Source: Candidula unifasciata
Lineage: Eukaryota; Mollusca; Gastropoda; Stylommatophora; Geomitridae
Reading direction: 5' to 3'
Length of the DNA stretch: 64,000 nt
Assembly (NCBI GenBank): GCA_905116865.2
Contig: CAJHNH020004691.1
Span: 66,001-130,000, forward strand
Each line of letters starts with the position of its first letter. The stretch's first letter is position 1. Positions 1 through 11,079 of this stretch are shown piece by piece. Both the position numbers and the translations under genes were made by a program. The notes beneath the pieces were generated by a model, which saw only the letters and a list, made by a program, of their open reading frames with translations, was not told the origin of the DNA and made no database searches.

Positions 1-18
1 ACAGCAGCAGTTTCAGCA

Positions 19-426
19 GGGGGACTGAGTAGTCTTGAGGTTTAGCGTCCGCCTCGAGTGCTGGAGGTCCCGGGTTCGCTCCCCTGTGAAGGCTGTGATA
101 TTTTCACGTGGACTTCAGTAATTTTTCCTTGTATCCGGGTAAGTAAAAAAAAAAGTAAAGAACCCTTTTCCACGCCTTTAGGCGTATAGGGCATATAGGG
201 CTAGACCTACACTTTATAGACAAATCGGCAAAAGATGGGTGATGTGGTGGTATCCAGGTAGTTGAAAATAAAAAAAAAAAAGAGTAGCTTAACGGCGCTG
301 CCCGGGCAACATTTGGAGTTGAAAATCTGCCCAGAAGTATTTCCGATTCCCCGCCGGTGCTACAGAGTTTGTGCACTGCGCTGAGATTCTGCGGACTCAG
401 GCTTGAGTTAGAAGTAGATCGGAGCA
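19..426 (+). mobile_element. tRNA-derived SINE, family S3, interrupted by another SINE
   Basis: The left end resembles a tRNA: an A-box-like stretch near 27-40 and a B box, GGTTCGCTCC, at 73-82. The body then matches a reverse-orientation copy at 24369-24691, including the shared segment around 'GTAGCACCGGCG' / 'GCCGGTGCTACAGAG' and the end 'GTTAGAAGTAGATCGG'. The copy is split at 142-250 by a fragment of a different SINE family. Function: a non-coding retroposon normally transcribed by RNA polymerase III. The left boundary may lie slightly outside the stated start. Confidence 0.7.
142..250 (-). mobile_element. SINE family S1 fragment nested in S3
   Basis: Read on the minus strand this is the 3' part of family S1: the 'GACCACATCACCCATC..TGCCGATTGG' block, then 'GGGCTAGCCCTA', and the 'TCCTTTACTTTAC' tail. 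It is flanked by TATCCGGGTA (132-141) and TATCCAGGTA (251-260), a 9/10 match that looks like a target-site duplication. The tRNA head is missing, so this is a 5'-truncated insertion. Confidence 0.65.
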
Positions 427-1123
427 CTCGTGGGTTACTACCCTTGTGCCATGACGTTGATCTGTTGTTTATACTAAACTAAAGCAACAGTGACTGCCCC
501 CACCTCCATTGTCAAACTAGACGTCGTGATGTAACACAGGCATGAGAGATAAAGGAGGTTGGAGATCCAGTGAAGCCAATCTTTACTGTGGAAACGACAC
601 ATGATTTATTGATTGATTAAGTGTATAACATACTCACATATACAAACACAGAAAAAAAAGAGCTAGGAGAGAGAAGAAAAGGAATATCACGTGACTTCTC
701 TTGCATACAAATGTTTTGAAACAGAGACCATGTCTGAGAGAAGGAATCACAATCTCCAGAAAAGCGACAAACCCTGATATTTACGAAATCATATTTTTTG
801 TTTCATCCCTTGTCTTCCATAAAGTTTTTTCCTATTCTAAAAATGTTATTTGCGGATATGAGAGGGCTCGCATTTCTTGTTCCTACATGTGCCTTTAGAT
901 AGTTTCTATTTGATCACAGTTCACCATAAAAATTATGTCTCTAACGCACACTAAAAAAAAAAAACGCAAAGCTGCATTTTACGCTAAACAAAAACACAAG
1001 TATTTCTCATAAAGAATTTTCCCAGCATAAAAGAGTTGACCTTTAATGAGCAGTTCAGATTTGTCTAACCTGCCCCTAGCTGTGTCGTTGTACGTGTCTC
1101 ATAGATAAATGCATTTGACATAA

Positions 1124-1128
<5 letters not shown>
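427..1128. other. no recognised gene
   Basis: AT-rich unique-looking sequence. A short open frame at 701-898 has no recognisable domain or codon signature and is not called. I see no promoter or splice signals that stand out. Confidence 0.5.

Positions 1129-1159
<31 letters not shown>
1129..1159. repeat. (CA)n microsatellite
   Basis: An uninterrupted CA dinucleotide run of about 15 units. Confidence 0.95.
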
Positions 1160-1162
<3 letters not shown>

Positions 1163-1243
1163 TAAATGTATTGGAACAAATGTATCCATTATGTAAATGC
1201 AGCACAGTTATCCTGCTGCTGCTACTGCTGCTTCTTTTTTTTT

Positions 1244-2394
1244 TTTCTTCTTCTTCTTCTTCTTCTTCTTCTTCTTCTTCTTCTTCTTCTTCTTCTTCTT
1301 CTTCTTCTTCTTCTTCTTCTTCTTCTTCTTCTTCTTCTTCTTCTTCTTCTTCTTCTTCTTCTTCTTCTTCTTCTTCTTCTTCTTCTTCTTCTTCTTCTTC
1401 TTCTTCTTCTTCTTCTTTCTTCTTCTTCTTCTTCTTCTTCTTCTTCTTCTTCTTCTTCTTCTTCTTCTTCTTCTTCTTCTTCTTCTTCTTCTTCTTCTTC
1501 TTCTTCTTCTTCTTCTTCTTCTTCTTTCTTCTTCTTCTTCTTCTTCTTCTTCTTCTTCTTCTTCTTCTTCTTCTTCTTCTTCTTCTTCTTCTTCTTCTTC
1601 TTCTTCTTCTTCTTCTTCTTCTTCTTCTTCTTCTTCTTCTTCTTCTTCTTCTTCTTCTTCTTCTTCTTCTTCTTCTTCTTCTTCTTCTTCTTCTTCTTCT
1701 TCTTCTTCTTCTTCTTCTTCTTCTTCTTCTTCTTCTTCTTCTTCTTCTTCTTCTTCTTCTTCTTCTTCTTCTTCTTCTTCTTCTTCTTCTTCTTCTTCTT
1801 CTTCTTCTTCTTCTTCTTCTTCTTCTTCTTCTTCTTCTTCTTCTTCTTCTTCTTCTTCTTCTTCTTCTTCTTCTTCTTCTTCTTCTTCTTCTTCTTCTTT
1901 CTTCTTCTTCTTCTTCTTCTTCTTCTTCTCTTCTTCTTCTTCTTCTTCTTCTTCTTCTTCTTCTTCTTCTTCTTCTTCTTCTTCTTCTTCTTCTTCTTCT
2001 TCTTCTTCTTCTTCTTCTTCTTCTTCTTCTTCTTCTTCTTCTTCTTCTTCTTCTTCTTCTTCTTCTTCTTCTTCTTCTTCTTCTTCTTCTTCTTCTTCTT
2101 CTTCTTCTTCTTCTTCTTCTTCTTCTTCTTCTTCTTCTTCTTCTTCTTCTTCTTCTTCTTCTTCTTCTTCTTCTTCTTCTTCTTCTTCTTCTTCTTCTTC
2201 TTCTTCTTCTTCTTCTTCTTCTTCTTCTTCTTCTTCTTCTTCTTCTTCTTCTTCTTCTTCTTCTTCTTCTTCTTCTTCTTCTTCTTCTTCTTCTTCTTCT
2301 TCTTCTTCTTCTTCTTCTTCTTCTTCTTCTTCTTCTTCTTCTTCTTCTTCTTCTTCTTCTTCTTCTTCTTCTTCTTCTTCTTCTTCTTCTTCTT
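1244..2394. repeat. very long (TTC)n / (GAA)n triplet array
   Basis: About 1.15 kb of TTC repeats, roughly 380 units, directly after a T12 tract. I see only four phase-shifting interruptions: an extra T near 1418, 1526 and 1899, and a CTCTTC break near 1929. The whole tract is open in several frames on both strands, giving long apparent poly-Phe, poly-Ser, poly-Leu, poly-Lys, poly-Glu and poly-Arg reading frames; these are artefacts. GAA/TTC tracts of this length are known to form triplex (H-DNA) structures. Assembly may misstate the true length. Confidence 0.97.
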
Positions 2395-2665
2395 CTCCTT
2401 CTCCTTCTCCTTCTTCTCCTTCTCCTTCTCCTTCTCCTTCTCCTTCTTCTGCTTCTGCTTCTGCTTCTGCTTCTTCTTCTCCTTCTCCTTCTCCTTTTCC
2501 TTTTCCTTTTCCTTCTCCTTCTCCTTCTCCTCCTCCTCCTCCTCCTCCTCCTCCTCCTCCTTCTCCTTCTCCTCCTTCTCCTTCTCCTCCTCCTCCTCCT
2601 CATTCTTCTTCTTCGTCTTCGTCTTCGTCTTCGTCTTCTTCTTCTTCTTCTTCTTCCTCGTCCTT
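2395..2665. repeat. degenerate TTC-derived compound repeat
   Basis: The pure TTC array passes into blocks of derived units in order: TTCTCC, TTCTGC, TTTTCC, CTC, then TTCGTC. The block structure suggests that point changes in single units later spread locally by slippage. It is pyrimidine-rich throughout on the plus strand. Confidence 0.9.
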
Positions 2666-2942
2666 CCTCTCATCCTCCCCATTTCGTTGTGCTCCTGATT
2701 TTTTTTTCTCTGTTGTTCTCTTTCTTCGTCTTTTTCTTCTATCTGTCCTTCTTAACAATGTCGACTTCTTCTTCATTGAGAAAGGTGTCAACTTAGTAAT
2801 AATAACTCACCTGAAAGGCATTTATGTAGCTGAAGCTAGGAGATTAAAATTATAGCTTGAGACTTCCTACTATCCATCTTTCCTCATAAATAACTCAGTA
2901 ACTGTTGTTAGTTTTTAGTATCTAGCTCCTCAGTCCATTGTC

Positions 2943-3325
2943 CAACAGTCGAGGCAATCAACAGTCGAGGCAATCAACAGTCGAGGCAATCAACAGTCGA
3001 GGCAATCAACAGTCGAGGCAATCAACAGTCGAGGCAATCAACAGTCGAGGCAATCAACAGTCGAGGCAATCAACAGTCGAGGCAATCAACAGTCGAGGCA
3101 ATCAACAGTCGAGGCAATCAACAGTCGAGGCAATCAACAGTCGAGGCAATCAACAGTCGAGGCAATCAACAGTCGAGGCAATCAACAGTCGAGGCAATCA
3201 ACAGTCGAGGCAATCAACAGTCGAGGCAATCAACAGTCGAGGCAATCAACAGTCGAGGCAATCAACAGTCGAGGCAATCAACAGTCGAGGCAATCAACAG
3301 TCGAGGCAATCAACAGTCGAGGCAG
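2943..3325. repeat. 16-bp minisatellite, about 24 near-perfect copies
   Basis: The unit is CAGTCGAGGCAATCAA. Because 16 is not a multiple of 3, three units make a 48-nt (16-codon) frame, which yields an apparent repeat protein from 2938; there is no other sign of coding. Copies are essentially identical until the last, which ends GGCAGTCG. There are no spacers, so it is not a CRISPR array. Confidence 0.95.
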
Positions 3326-3559
3326 TCGTATAAGATTGCCAGTGCGATGTTACTTCAAACTACAGGACGTTGAAAAACAACTGCCTTAGAAAGGAGACAG
3401 ACCGATTCAGAGATGTGAGAATGGCGGATAGGATTGAAAAGGACTTGAGCACTTGATCTAAAAATGAAAGGTGTTGGGGGTTAGTTATAGTCTTAATTGA
3501 TATGCATGCGTTTATTGTCATTGTTGATTAATTAGGATATTGCAATTCCATATATAGAT

Positions 3560-4047
<488 letters not shown>

Positions 4048-4091
4048 CCTAATTTCAGAGAAACAAGATGCCATTTTTAGACTAAAATGCT

Positions 4092-4124
4092 CCCCCCCCC
4101 CCCCCCACCCTCCCCCCCCCCCCC
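4092..4124. repeat. poly-C tract
   Basis: A C homopolymer of about 33 bases broken by one A, and one T three bases later, followed by A7. Confidence 0.95.
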
Positions 4125-4527
4125 AAAAAAATAGCATTTTACTTTCAAAATAAAACTAATATAAGAAACAAATTTATGAGCCACCAAATGGGAACGTTGA
4201 TTCTGGTCTTTTTCTTTTTGGAAAAAAATTGACTATATTTTGAGAGAACATAATGACTGCTCTTCAGTTATTTCCCGTGAATAACTACCCTGATGTTAGC
4301 ACGCATTACAAAAACGGCGCAGGGTTAACGTACAGCTTCGGCCGTAGAAACTAGGCTGGCGCGTCTGAAGAGATGGTTTTGTTAACGCTTTAAGTGTGTA
4401 GGAAGCGACAGAGAAGAGTAAGTTTGAATCGCCAATATAAAGAAAAAATCGATGAGTTGAATGTCAGATAAAGAACCAAAGAGGGGAGGGATATATTTGT
4501 TACGTTTCTGTTTTCATTAATTGTAGG
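4125..4527. other. no recognised gene
   Basis: Ordinary mixed sequence. Nothing recognised. Confidence 0.5.
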
Positions 4528-4690
4528 GAAATCGCGGTGGCATAGTAGTTAGTGCGCTAGTTAGCCAACGGTGAGCTTGGTTAAACCCTAGAAGTGACAA
4601 GGTTTAGTATTGCTCTGAGGCACTTACTGGTATCTTAAAAGATCTGAAAATGATGGAAAATTGGCTCGTAAACAGCATCTTGTTTTATAA
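4528..4690 (+). mobile_element. tRNA-like SINE head, family S7
   Basis: 'GGTGGCATAGTAGTTAG' (from 4537) fits an A box, and GGTTAAACCC (4579-4588) fits a B box at tRNA-like spacing. I see no second copy in the window, so the body and 3' end are uncertain. Confidence 0.45.
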
Positions 4691-4793
4691 ACTGAAATAC
4701 TTAAACCATTTCAATGAGCGTTGCGGTGGATTGGAAAGAACTGTCACTGGAGCCATGGTACCATGTTTCTTCTTCTTCTTCAGCGATCTCTGG

Positions 4794-5225
4794 TCATGCG
4801 CATAATCCACTGTGGGTCATAAACTGGGATGTCTTTTCAAGGTCTCTTAGGTTTCCCCAAAGCTTAGTTGTCAGTTCTACTTGGTGTTGCCATATGTCGC
4901 TCCGCAGCTCCGCCAGGGGAGGACAGTCTTGCAGGACATGTTCTGGAGTCTGTTCAGCACGAAGACACTGGCAGAGAGCTGTTTGGCTCATACCTAATTT
5001 ATATGAGTGTTTATTGAGTCTGCAGTGTCCAGTGCGTAAGCGAAAAACTGTGACTTGGTCTGTTCTGTTCAAGTGCCTCAGAAAATCTTTTCCGTAGTCA
5101 TAACCAGTGTTGTTTTTCCAGTCTGTTTCTGATTTTCTCTTAATGAGAGTTTTGACTTCTGGAAAAGATAGTGGCTGGTACCATGTTTGAAGGGCAGGAG
5201 CAAATTTGTGCAGTCTGTACCTCAT
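4794..5225 (-). pseudogene. LINE ORF2 C-terminal tail (post-RNase H)
   Basis: A 143-codon frame resembles the segment after RNase H in I-group LINE polyproteins. It has 'HLNRTDQVTVFRLRTGHC', a Cys pair in 'CQCLRAEQTPEHVLQDCP', and a trailing 'DIWQHQVELTTKLWG' region. In intact elements this stretch ends the RT-RNase H polyprotein. No RT or RNase H lies upstream (above 5225), so this is an isolated fragment. Its frame is intact, which may mean a fairly young insertion. Family assignment is from recalled sequence style; the coding call itself is firm because the Cys/His and LRTGHC pattern is distinctive. Confidence 0.75.
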
Positions 5226-5455
5226 TGCACTGAATTCTTTTTCCTGATAATTTTGCCCTATTACCTCTTGAATTTTACTGCGCTAGATGCCAAACAAACA
5301 ACTTTCTTCATTGTCACTGTCTCCTGTCTTTCCAAAGCAATATATTTTGTGTTTCTTGTTTTTGTCTGAAATGTTCTAATTTCAGTAGGGTTTAAAAGTC
5401 ATCTTATATATGAGTTTGAATAAAAGTTATCTTGGAGTTATTTATTAATTAAAAA
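5226..5455. other. no recognised gene
   Basis: AT-rich sequence. Nothing recognised. Confidence 0.4.
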
Positions 5456-5839
5456 GAACTCCAAACGGAAGCATGCACAGCAGGGGTCCACCTATCATCA
5501 GTACAGATTTTTCGTCGACACTTGTTTCGGCCCCTTGCTTCAAGAAGCCAGGGCCCGATCTTCCCATGCTGCACTTCATCGGACTCGACAGGGACAAGAC
5601 GATATGGTGACAACAGGTGCTGTGAGATTTAGTGTTATTTTGTCACTGCGGTAGCAAATTAGCTCAGCTAATTAGCTCACGACCAGAGTGACAAGCTTAT
5701 GGTTGATTCATTTGAAAATTGTTAGACTTTGGCCTTTGGCAGAGAGATACCAGCAGACATTTATCAGACTTTCTGACTTTTAAGAGATAAGAAGCACTTT
5801 CCGATAGGGATTTGGACGAGTCTACCGAGGCCCATCCTC

Positions 5840-6120
5840 CACGACGTTCTGTTACGTCCAGAGCCAGCTCGAAGCTCTTTCAGCAGCTTCGCCCAGTTGT
5901 TTTAATTACCGTTTACTCTTGTCTCCTCGCAAGCCCAGCTGCTTTAGCGCATTGTACATGGAAGTGGAGATAATACCTCTTGCGCCTACCTCAACGGCAA
6001 GGATTTTTACTGCGTACGCTTCTTCTCACCTTAGACCGGCCACACGATCCTCGTACTTCTCGAGCTTGCACGGTTGTTGTGTGCAATATATGGGAAGGGA
6101 AGTTCATTATTGAACGTAAA
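5840..6120 (-). pseudogene. LINE polyprotein C-terminus
   Basis: Minus-strand reading gives 'KILAVEVGARGIISTSMYN', then 'ALKQLGLRGDKSKR', a stop, and 'LKQLGEAAERASSWLW'. This matches the end of the same polyprotein family, where 'PVEVGCRG...' and 'AAExAS.WLW' close the nuclease region. The acidic nuclease residues that should lie just upstream are not clearly readable, because 6120-6300 is badly scrambled. Confidence 0.6.
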
Positions 6121-6639
6121 ACTTGGTGCGGTGCAGCACACATTGAACGGAATGTAGAGAGAGAGAGAGTGTGAGAGACCGTGGACTCTACGACGCTGTG
6201 TAGAAGGCCTGTTCTAATCTGGATGGTTCCAGGCTGGTCCTGCATACCTGTGTTACGCTGGCGGTAGGTGTACGGGCTGTCTGTGAGTGTTGTTACAGTG
6301 GCCGCGCCAGCGTGACAGACGCTCGTGTGGTGAGATTATTTAGATCTCAATTACGTGTCAGGTAGCATTGCTGCTACTCCTGTGCGGCTTTTTGGACCGG
6401 AGTCTCGTCTTCGGCGTCCCTTATCTGCTGTATTACAATGTATCTGAGTTCTTTGGCCTGGGCTTTCCCGTGACCTAGGTCGCGTCAATCGGTTTGTGTC
6501 TAACTCATAACTTCTTTCAATTTAGGTTCTTCCTGGGCAGATTCTATGACTTTCCATTTCTTACCTATCTTCAGAGCGGGCTTAACAGCTGCCACCGTGG
6601 TGTGTCTAAAGACTCGCGCAGCATTATTGCCAGTCTTAC

Positions 6640-7860
6640 TTAGCCGACTCTAAACTCCTCGGTTATAGACTTGAATGGCAGAACCAGTTTTGTCTGTTTC
6701 AATACACAGCCACTTCTGCCAGACAAGCGGTGCCTAAGCCATTTCCACATGGCTTTGTTGATTTTCCTCTCCCTCGTCTCAACTGCACTCATGCTCATTT
6801 TGTGCACGAGCAGTGGCCAGAGAAGTTTCGGAATCAACATGAACTGAAAACACCAAACCTTGAAAATCCCGATCTACTTGCATCGCATAGTCGCAAGCAG
6901 GCCTGTAGTCAATGACTCATGTATGCGCCGGACTTCCACTCCATTGGATAACTTCGAATCGTAAACGCGGCCGAGGGTCTTTAACGGCTCTCCAAAACCG
7001 TGGGGATCCGTTTCTTTGCCACCGTGAAACTTAATGCCGCCACCTTACCTAAGGATTGACAAACTTTTCGATTTCTGCGGTTTGAACTGCATTTCACACC
7101 ATTCGACAACCTGTTCAGAATCGTACGGGCATCATCCTCACTGTCCGTTAGTATAGTTGTGTCTTCCATAAATGAATGCAGTGGCGGCATCCAGTGGTCC
7201 CCAATCTGAAGGCCTTGCCCGTAGATAGGAGCCCCGTCTAACATTACCTGCATAGCCGTACCAAAAGTAATGGCGAGATCGTGTATCCCATTGCTATTCC
7301 AACCTGGAGCTCACTATATCTCATAGTACACGTCAAGGTAGAGAAGCGTATGGCGACGTTTGAAAAATATTGCTTGATCATTTCGATTATCTGTGTCATT
7401 ACGTGGAACATGCGAGGGTCTGCCACAAAACCGTATGAGGTACCGCCCCTTAGGCGTTGGCGAGGTCCAACCATATCACGTGTAACTGGATTCCTTTTGC
7501 CTTAGCTCTCTGAATAGATTGCCAGTTCATGGTCGCGTGTTCAAGGCACCCGAAAACGTCAGGGATTCCACCTTTCTGAATCGTCGTATCGATGTATTTG
7601 TTCCCCAACAAATACTGTGTAAGCCAGCGAGCCATAACCAAGAAGAATATCTTGCCCCCAACATTCAAAAGCGAGATGGGTCTGAATTGAGACAGACTGG
7701 AGGAGTCTCGCTCCTTGAGAATGTTGACCCCGTTGGCTCTCTGCAACTGAGCACATATGTGCTTTCAGTTCCACGCTAATTTTAGCAAGTGATGAAGCAT
7801 TCAGAGGTCTTTCGGGCAGAGTTTGTACACGACGTACGGTACACCATTGGGCTCTATGGT
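6640..7860 (-). pseudogene. reverse transcriptase domain, broken
   Basis: The RT blocks are in order but spread over several frames: 'PNGVPYVVYKLCPKDL' (about 7848), 'SSSLSQFRPISLLNVGGKI' (about 7700), 'YIDTTIQKGGIPDVFGCLEH' (about 7590), the motif A region 'VIWLDLANA' (about 7460), motif B-like 'GIAMGYTISPLL' (about 7290), and 'HSFMEDTTILTDSEDDART' (about 7170) in place of the usual F/Y-x-D-D catalytic box. The first Asp of the box is Glu here. A thumb-like 'KLLWPLLVHKMSMSAVETRERKI' block follows (quoted in part). At least four frame changes or stops make it non-functional. Confidence 0.8.
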
Positions 7861-7870
7861 AGACTTTCAG

Positions 7871-8619
7871 CTAGCTCTCTTCACAACCTCTTCGACCTCC
7901 GACGAAAAGAGAGGGAAGCATCGTTCTAAACCGTACCTTTGACAGCTCTGACCGCTTCAGACCGCTGGTAATTTCTGGGTTGTCATCGAGAGGTTCATTC
8001 CTTGTCCGATCGGAGTACATCTTCAGTAAATGTAAATCCAGCTCCTCTTTACCGACCACCAAAGTCTCAGACTTTGATTTCTCGAACAGGCCTCGGGCAA
8101 ACTAAAGAATATCTTTCGCTCTCTTTTGGTTTTCTGTCTGTTCTTACAGAGATGCTTGGCGCAACAGAGGGCACTATGACCGCTTTTCAGGTGCAGCCAG
8201 ACCTCGTACAGCCCCTTCCGTTCGTTGCCCGTAGTGACTTTGAACCGTTTTCTGAATGCATTCTTGTCTGCTCGGCACTTCTCGATTTCTTTCTGCCTCC
8301 GGCTTTTTTCCTGCATAACGCCCGGCTGCGTCTTCTCAGTTGTCCCGAACTCGCGGGCACAGTGATTGTAAATAATGTCACCAAACCGAGTTAGCTTGTC
8401 ACCTAGCGACTTTTTCTTAAACCCACCATTATTTTTTATTTTATTTTTTGCATAATTCACCATCCAGCTTGCACCACGACACCCTATCGCTTGCAGGTGG
8501 AAACGTGATCCTCGTCCACACTTCGTCGGATATCCGCAAAATTGCGCCTCCTTAATCGACGTCTTGGGCCTCTCCGGGTGAGTGAGGTTTACCCTGCCCG
8601 TCGTTCCCTGATGACTCAT
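7871..8619 (-). pseudogene. LINE polyprotein, N-terminal linker region
   Basis: The minus frame from 8619 contains 'DKLTRFGDIIYNHCAREFG' followed by a long basic, probably helical stretch ('KSRRQKEIEKCRADKNAF', 'LCKNRQKTKRERKIFF'). This matches the region just before the RT domain in this LINE family. Around 8062-7871 the frame changes, and 'YSDRTRNEPLDDNPEI' gives the conserved pre-RT 'SDxxRxxPL' signature. Any DNA-binding zinc finger that would sit further upstream is not seen. The part before 'GDKLTRFGD' may not be LINE-derived. Confidence 0.65.
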
Positions 8620-8640
8620 TAACTAAAGGAGTAGCTATGC

Positions 8641-9211
8641 GCCGACGCTTACTGCATGGCGTACCCTTCTTACTTAAACTATATTCTACGACACAATTTA
8701 AAAATAATTGTTTTTAAATAAATAAACAATTAAAATAAAAAATTTCTTAGTCCATGTAACAAAAACAGTCGAGTATGACAGGAATTCAGCTAATGTCGGT
8801 CTAAGAAAAACGTTAAAAAAAATAACAGTTGTCACAGAAAGATAGCATATGACATGCGTCCCTGTGAACATAACAAACTGTTTCCAAGGAAGAGTAAATG
8901 CAAGTAGTAAATGCAATACGATCAGTGACTAGAGAACATCCAGGGAAGGAAAAAGACGCCCCAAATACAACCTGAAGTTTTCACTGAACTCTTCTATATC
9001 AAGTATTTGAGTATTATTAACATGCTGTCTGCGGCGGAGCCTCCACAAATATATCTTAGGCTGGAGAAAATTCCCCAATTCCTTATAACTTTCCAGGCGG
9101 TGCAGGTGGCCACAAGAAAATCTAGCCTGATTTAAGTATGTAATAATAATTGTAATAATTGTAAAAAGTATTATTAGTATTATTGTTGTCATTATGTTCC
9201 TAGTGACTAAT
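8641..9211. other. no recognised gene
   Basis: AT-rich sequence. Short open frames at 8698-8916 and 8929-9192 have no recognisable content. Confidence 0.4.
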
Positions 9212-9214
9212 ATG

Positions 9215-9246
<32 letters not shown>

Positions 9247-9272
9247 TGCGTGCGTGTGTGTGTGTGTGTGTG
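9212..9272. repeat. (TG)n(CGTG)n(TG)n microsatellite
   Basis: TG units interrupted by a central block of about seven CGTG units. Confidence 0.95.
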
Positions 9273-10375
9273 AATTGTTTAAACAAATAAGTACAAAGAG
9301 AAAAACAGTGTCTTTATATTTCGGGAAAAGGGGGAGGGGCAGTTAGCTCCTTGCCCTTTAGCCCTCTCTCTGATCAGCCCCCTTCACTTTTATTTAACCG
9401 GGGAGGGGGCTCAATGTGTTCGAGCCCTCAGATAATAGCGCCTCTATGTATCCATGTGTGTGTGTGAGGGGGTGTGTGGGTGTGTGTGTGTTGGGGGGCG
9501 AGGAGTGTAGGTGGTAGTTGTGTAGAAATATTTCATGAATGTATGCACACGCTGACGTCCCACAATCCAACAACTACAGCCAGTGACATTAATTTTAAAA
9601 CGATTTTAATCAACATGGTAGTGTGGAGAAGGGGGAGGTGGTGTGGGCGAATGCAAAAACATTAACTAAATTCGAGAAAGGGAGAAAGCGAATTTGAAAG
9701 AGAGCAGGAACGACAGTTTAAAATAAGAAAGGGGGAGTGGGCAACAGTTAAAACCAGATCGAAATAAAAGAAAAACAAAATGACAGCAAAGACCAAAATA
9801 AAGATAGAAAAAGTGACAAAGAAAGATAGAGAGCGGAGAAAGGGAGAAATTAAGTGAAAGGGAAAGAAGGAGGAAATGGAGAGAGAAAGAGCTAGCATGT
9901 TCGGATTTAAAAAAGAGACAGGTGTTGTAAATAGTGTGTGTGTGTTTGTGTATGTGTGTTAAGTAATTAAGTGCACAAACTAACGTAAGAACGTAAGAAA
10001 AATGGGACAGCAAGCGTATTACAATCTACAGGTGACACGAACCGGACAAATCACTACAAACAATTTATTCAGCTACTTGAACAAACAAAGCGACAAGCAG
10101 TTCCATGGGCCTTGTTCAGAAACAATTGCCTGGGTTGAAATCTGAATCACCATAAGATAAAAGAGTTGCCAAGGACTCGATGACAAAAAAATTGTTTTTG
10201 TAATTATAAAATGTCCCTAAGGCGCGAAAATAATTGGAAACTGCTCATTGAAGTGGTTTAGAATATTCTAGAAAATGACGTTTCAACGACAAGATGCATT
10301 TTGCTTTTTGTGAGCTATAGTTTATTGTGTGTGTATGTGTGTAGGTAAGTTGTACTCCACCGAGAGATCACAAAA
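9273..10375. other. no recognised gene; TG-rich and purine-rich patches
   Basis: Contains a TG-rich patch at about 9455-9500 and a purine-rich, low-complexity stretch at about 9665-9900. That stretch produces Ser/Phe/Leu-rich minus-strand frames that I regard as spurious. Confidence 0.5.
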
Positions 10376-10535
10376 AGCGATAAACACCAGGTGACACAAA
10401 GTGCCACCATGCGGATAAGGATCACCCGTGGCGAGGTAAAAAAAAACCGTTCAGCCGTTAGGTCATATTTATGGCCTGATTATATTTAGGGCCCCTGGCA
10501 AAAGACAGGATGGGGCTTCAAAAAACGATGGTGCT
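10376..10535 (+). repeat. dispersed repeat family E
   Basis: Shares 'GGTGACACAAAGTGCCACC', 'GGATCACCCGTGG', 'GCCGTTAGGTCATATTTATG' and 'GGATGGGGCTTC' with copies at 35741-35905 (inverted), 39425-39600, 55297-55500 and 56490-56705. It is non-coding. The right end runs straight into a minisatellite. Confidence 0.8.
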
Positions 10536-10950
10536 GAGCCGCCTTAACTCTCAGGTGGTACTGAGCCGCCTTAACTCTCAGATGGTACTGAGCCGCCTTA
10601 ACTCTCAGGTGGTACTGAGCCGCCTTAACTCTCAGATGGTACTGAGCCGCCTTAACTCTCAGGTGGTACTGAGCCGCCTTAACTCTCAGGTGGTACTGAG
10701 CCGCCTTAACTCTCAGATGGTACTGAGCCGCCTTAACTCTCATGTGGTATTGAGCCTCAACTTTTAGGTGGCATTAAGCCTCAACTCTTATGTGGTATTG
10801 AGCCGCCGCGCTCATGTGGTATCTGAGCATTAACTCTCAGGTGGTGACGAGCTTCAACTCTCAGATGGTGTTGAGGTGCCTTAACTCTTAGGTGGTGTTG
10901 AGCCCTAACTCTCAGATGGTATTGAATCTGAACTCTCAGATGTTGTGATT
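10527..10950. repeat. 27-bp minisatellite, degrading to about 24 bp
   Basis: Eight near-identical 27-bp units (core 'GAGCCGCCTTAACTCTCAG') run to about 10745, alternating GTGG and ATGG at the junction. About eight decayed 24-27-bp units follow. Both strands are open because 27 is a multiple of 3. Confidence 0.93.
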
Positions 10951-11040
10951 CAGGTATCTCGTATATTACAATTGAGCCTCAACCCTCAAGTCCGCTGATT
11001 CAAATTTTAGAGATGCATTTTTTTACACAGACACAATCAC

Positions 11041-11079
11041 GCCCGCGCGCGCGCGAGCGCACGCACACATACACACACC
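11041..11079. repeat. (CG)n/(CA)n microsatellite
   Basis: An alternating purine-pyrimidine run, GCGCGC passing into ACACAC, of the kind that can adopt Z-DNA. Confidence 0.85.

Larger units (their letters stand above)
5456..8640 (-). mobile_element. decayed non-LTR retrotransposon (probable restriction-like-endonuclease type)
   Basis: On the minus strand, recognisable blocks run in the correct order over about 2.8 kb: an N-terminal basic linker (8619-7871), the RT fingers and palm (about 7860-6981), the thumb (6980-6640) and a C-terminal block (about 6120-5840). 5456-5830 may be 3' UTR. Reading frames shift and carry stops, so the element is dead. I recognise the protein family from fish and invertebrate elements whose C-terminus carries a PD-(D/E)XK-like nuclease; that clade assignment (R2/NeSL/HERO-like) is an inference. 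No target-site duplication was found. Confidence 0.75.

Noticed and set aside
1065..2855. Open frames of about 500 codons on both strands with poly-Arg, poly-Glu, poly-Lys, poly-Phe, poly-Ser, poly-Leu runs
   Set aside because: They are translations of the TTC/GAA microsatellite in every frame, with no independent coding evidence.
2938..3333. 131-codon repeat protein or CRISPR-like array
   Set aside because: A contiguous 16-bp minisatellite without spacers; the open frame follows from three units equalling 48 nt.
10486..10767. Repeat proteins on both strands
   Set aside because: The 27-bp minisatellite is divisible by three; no start or regulatory context.
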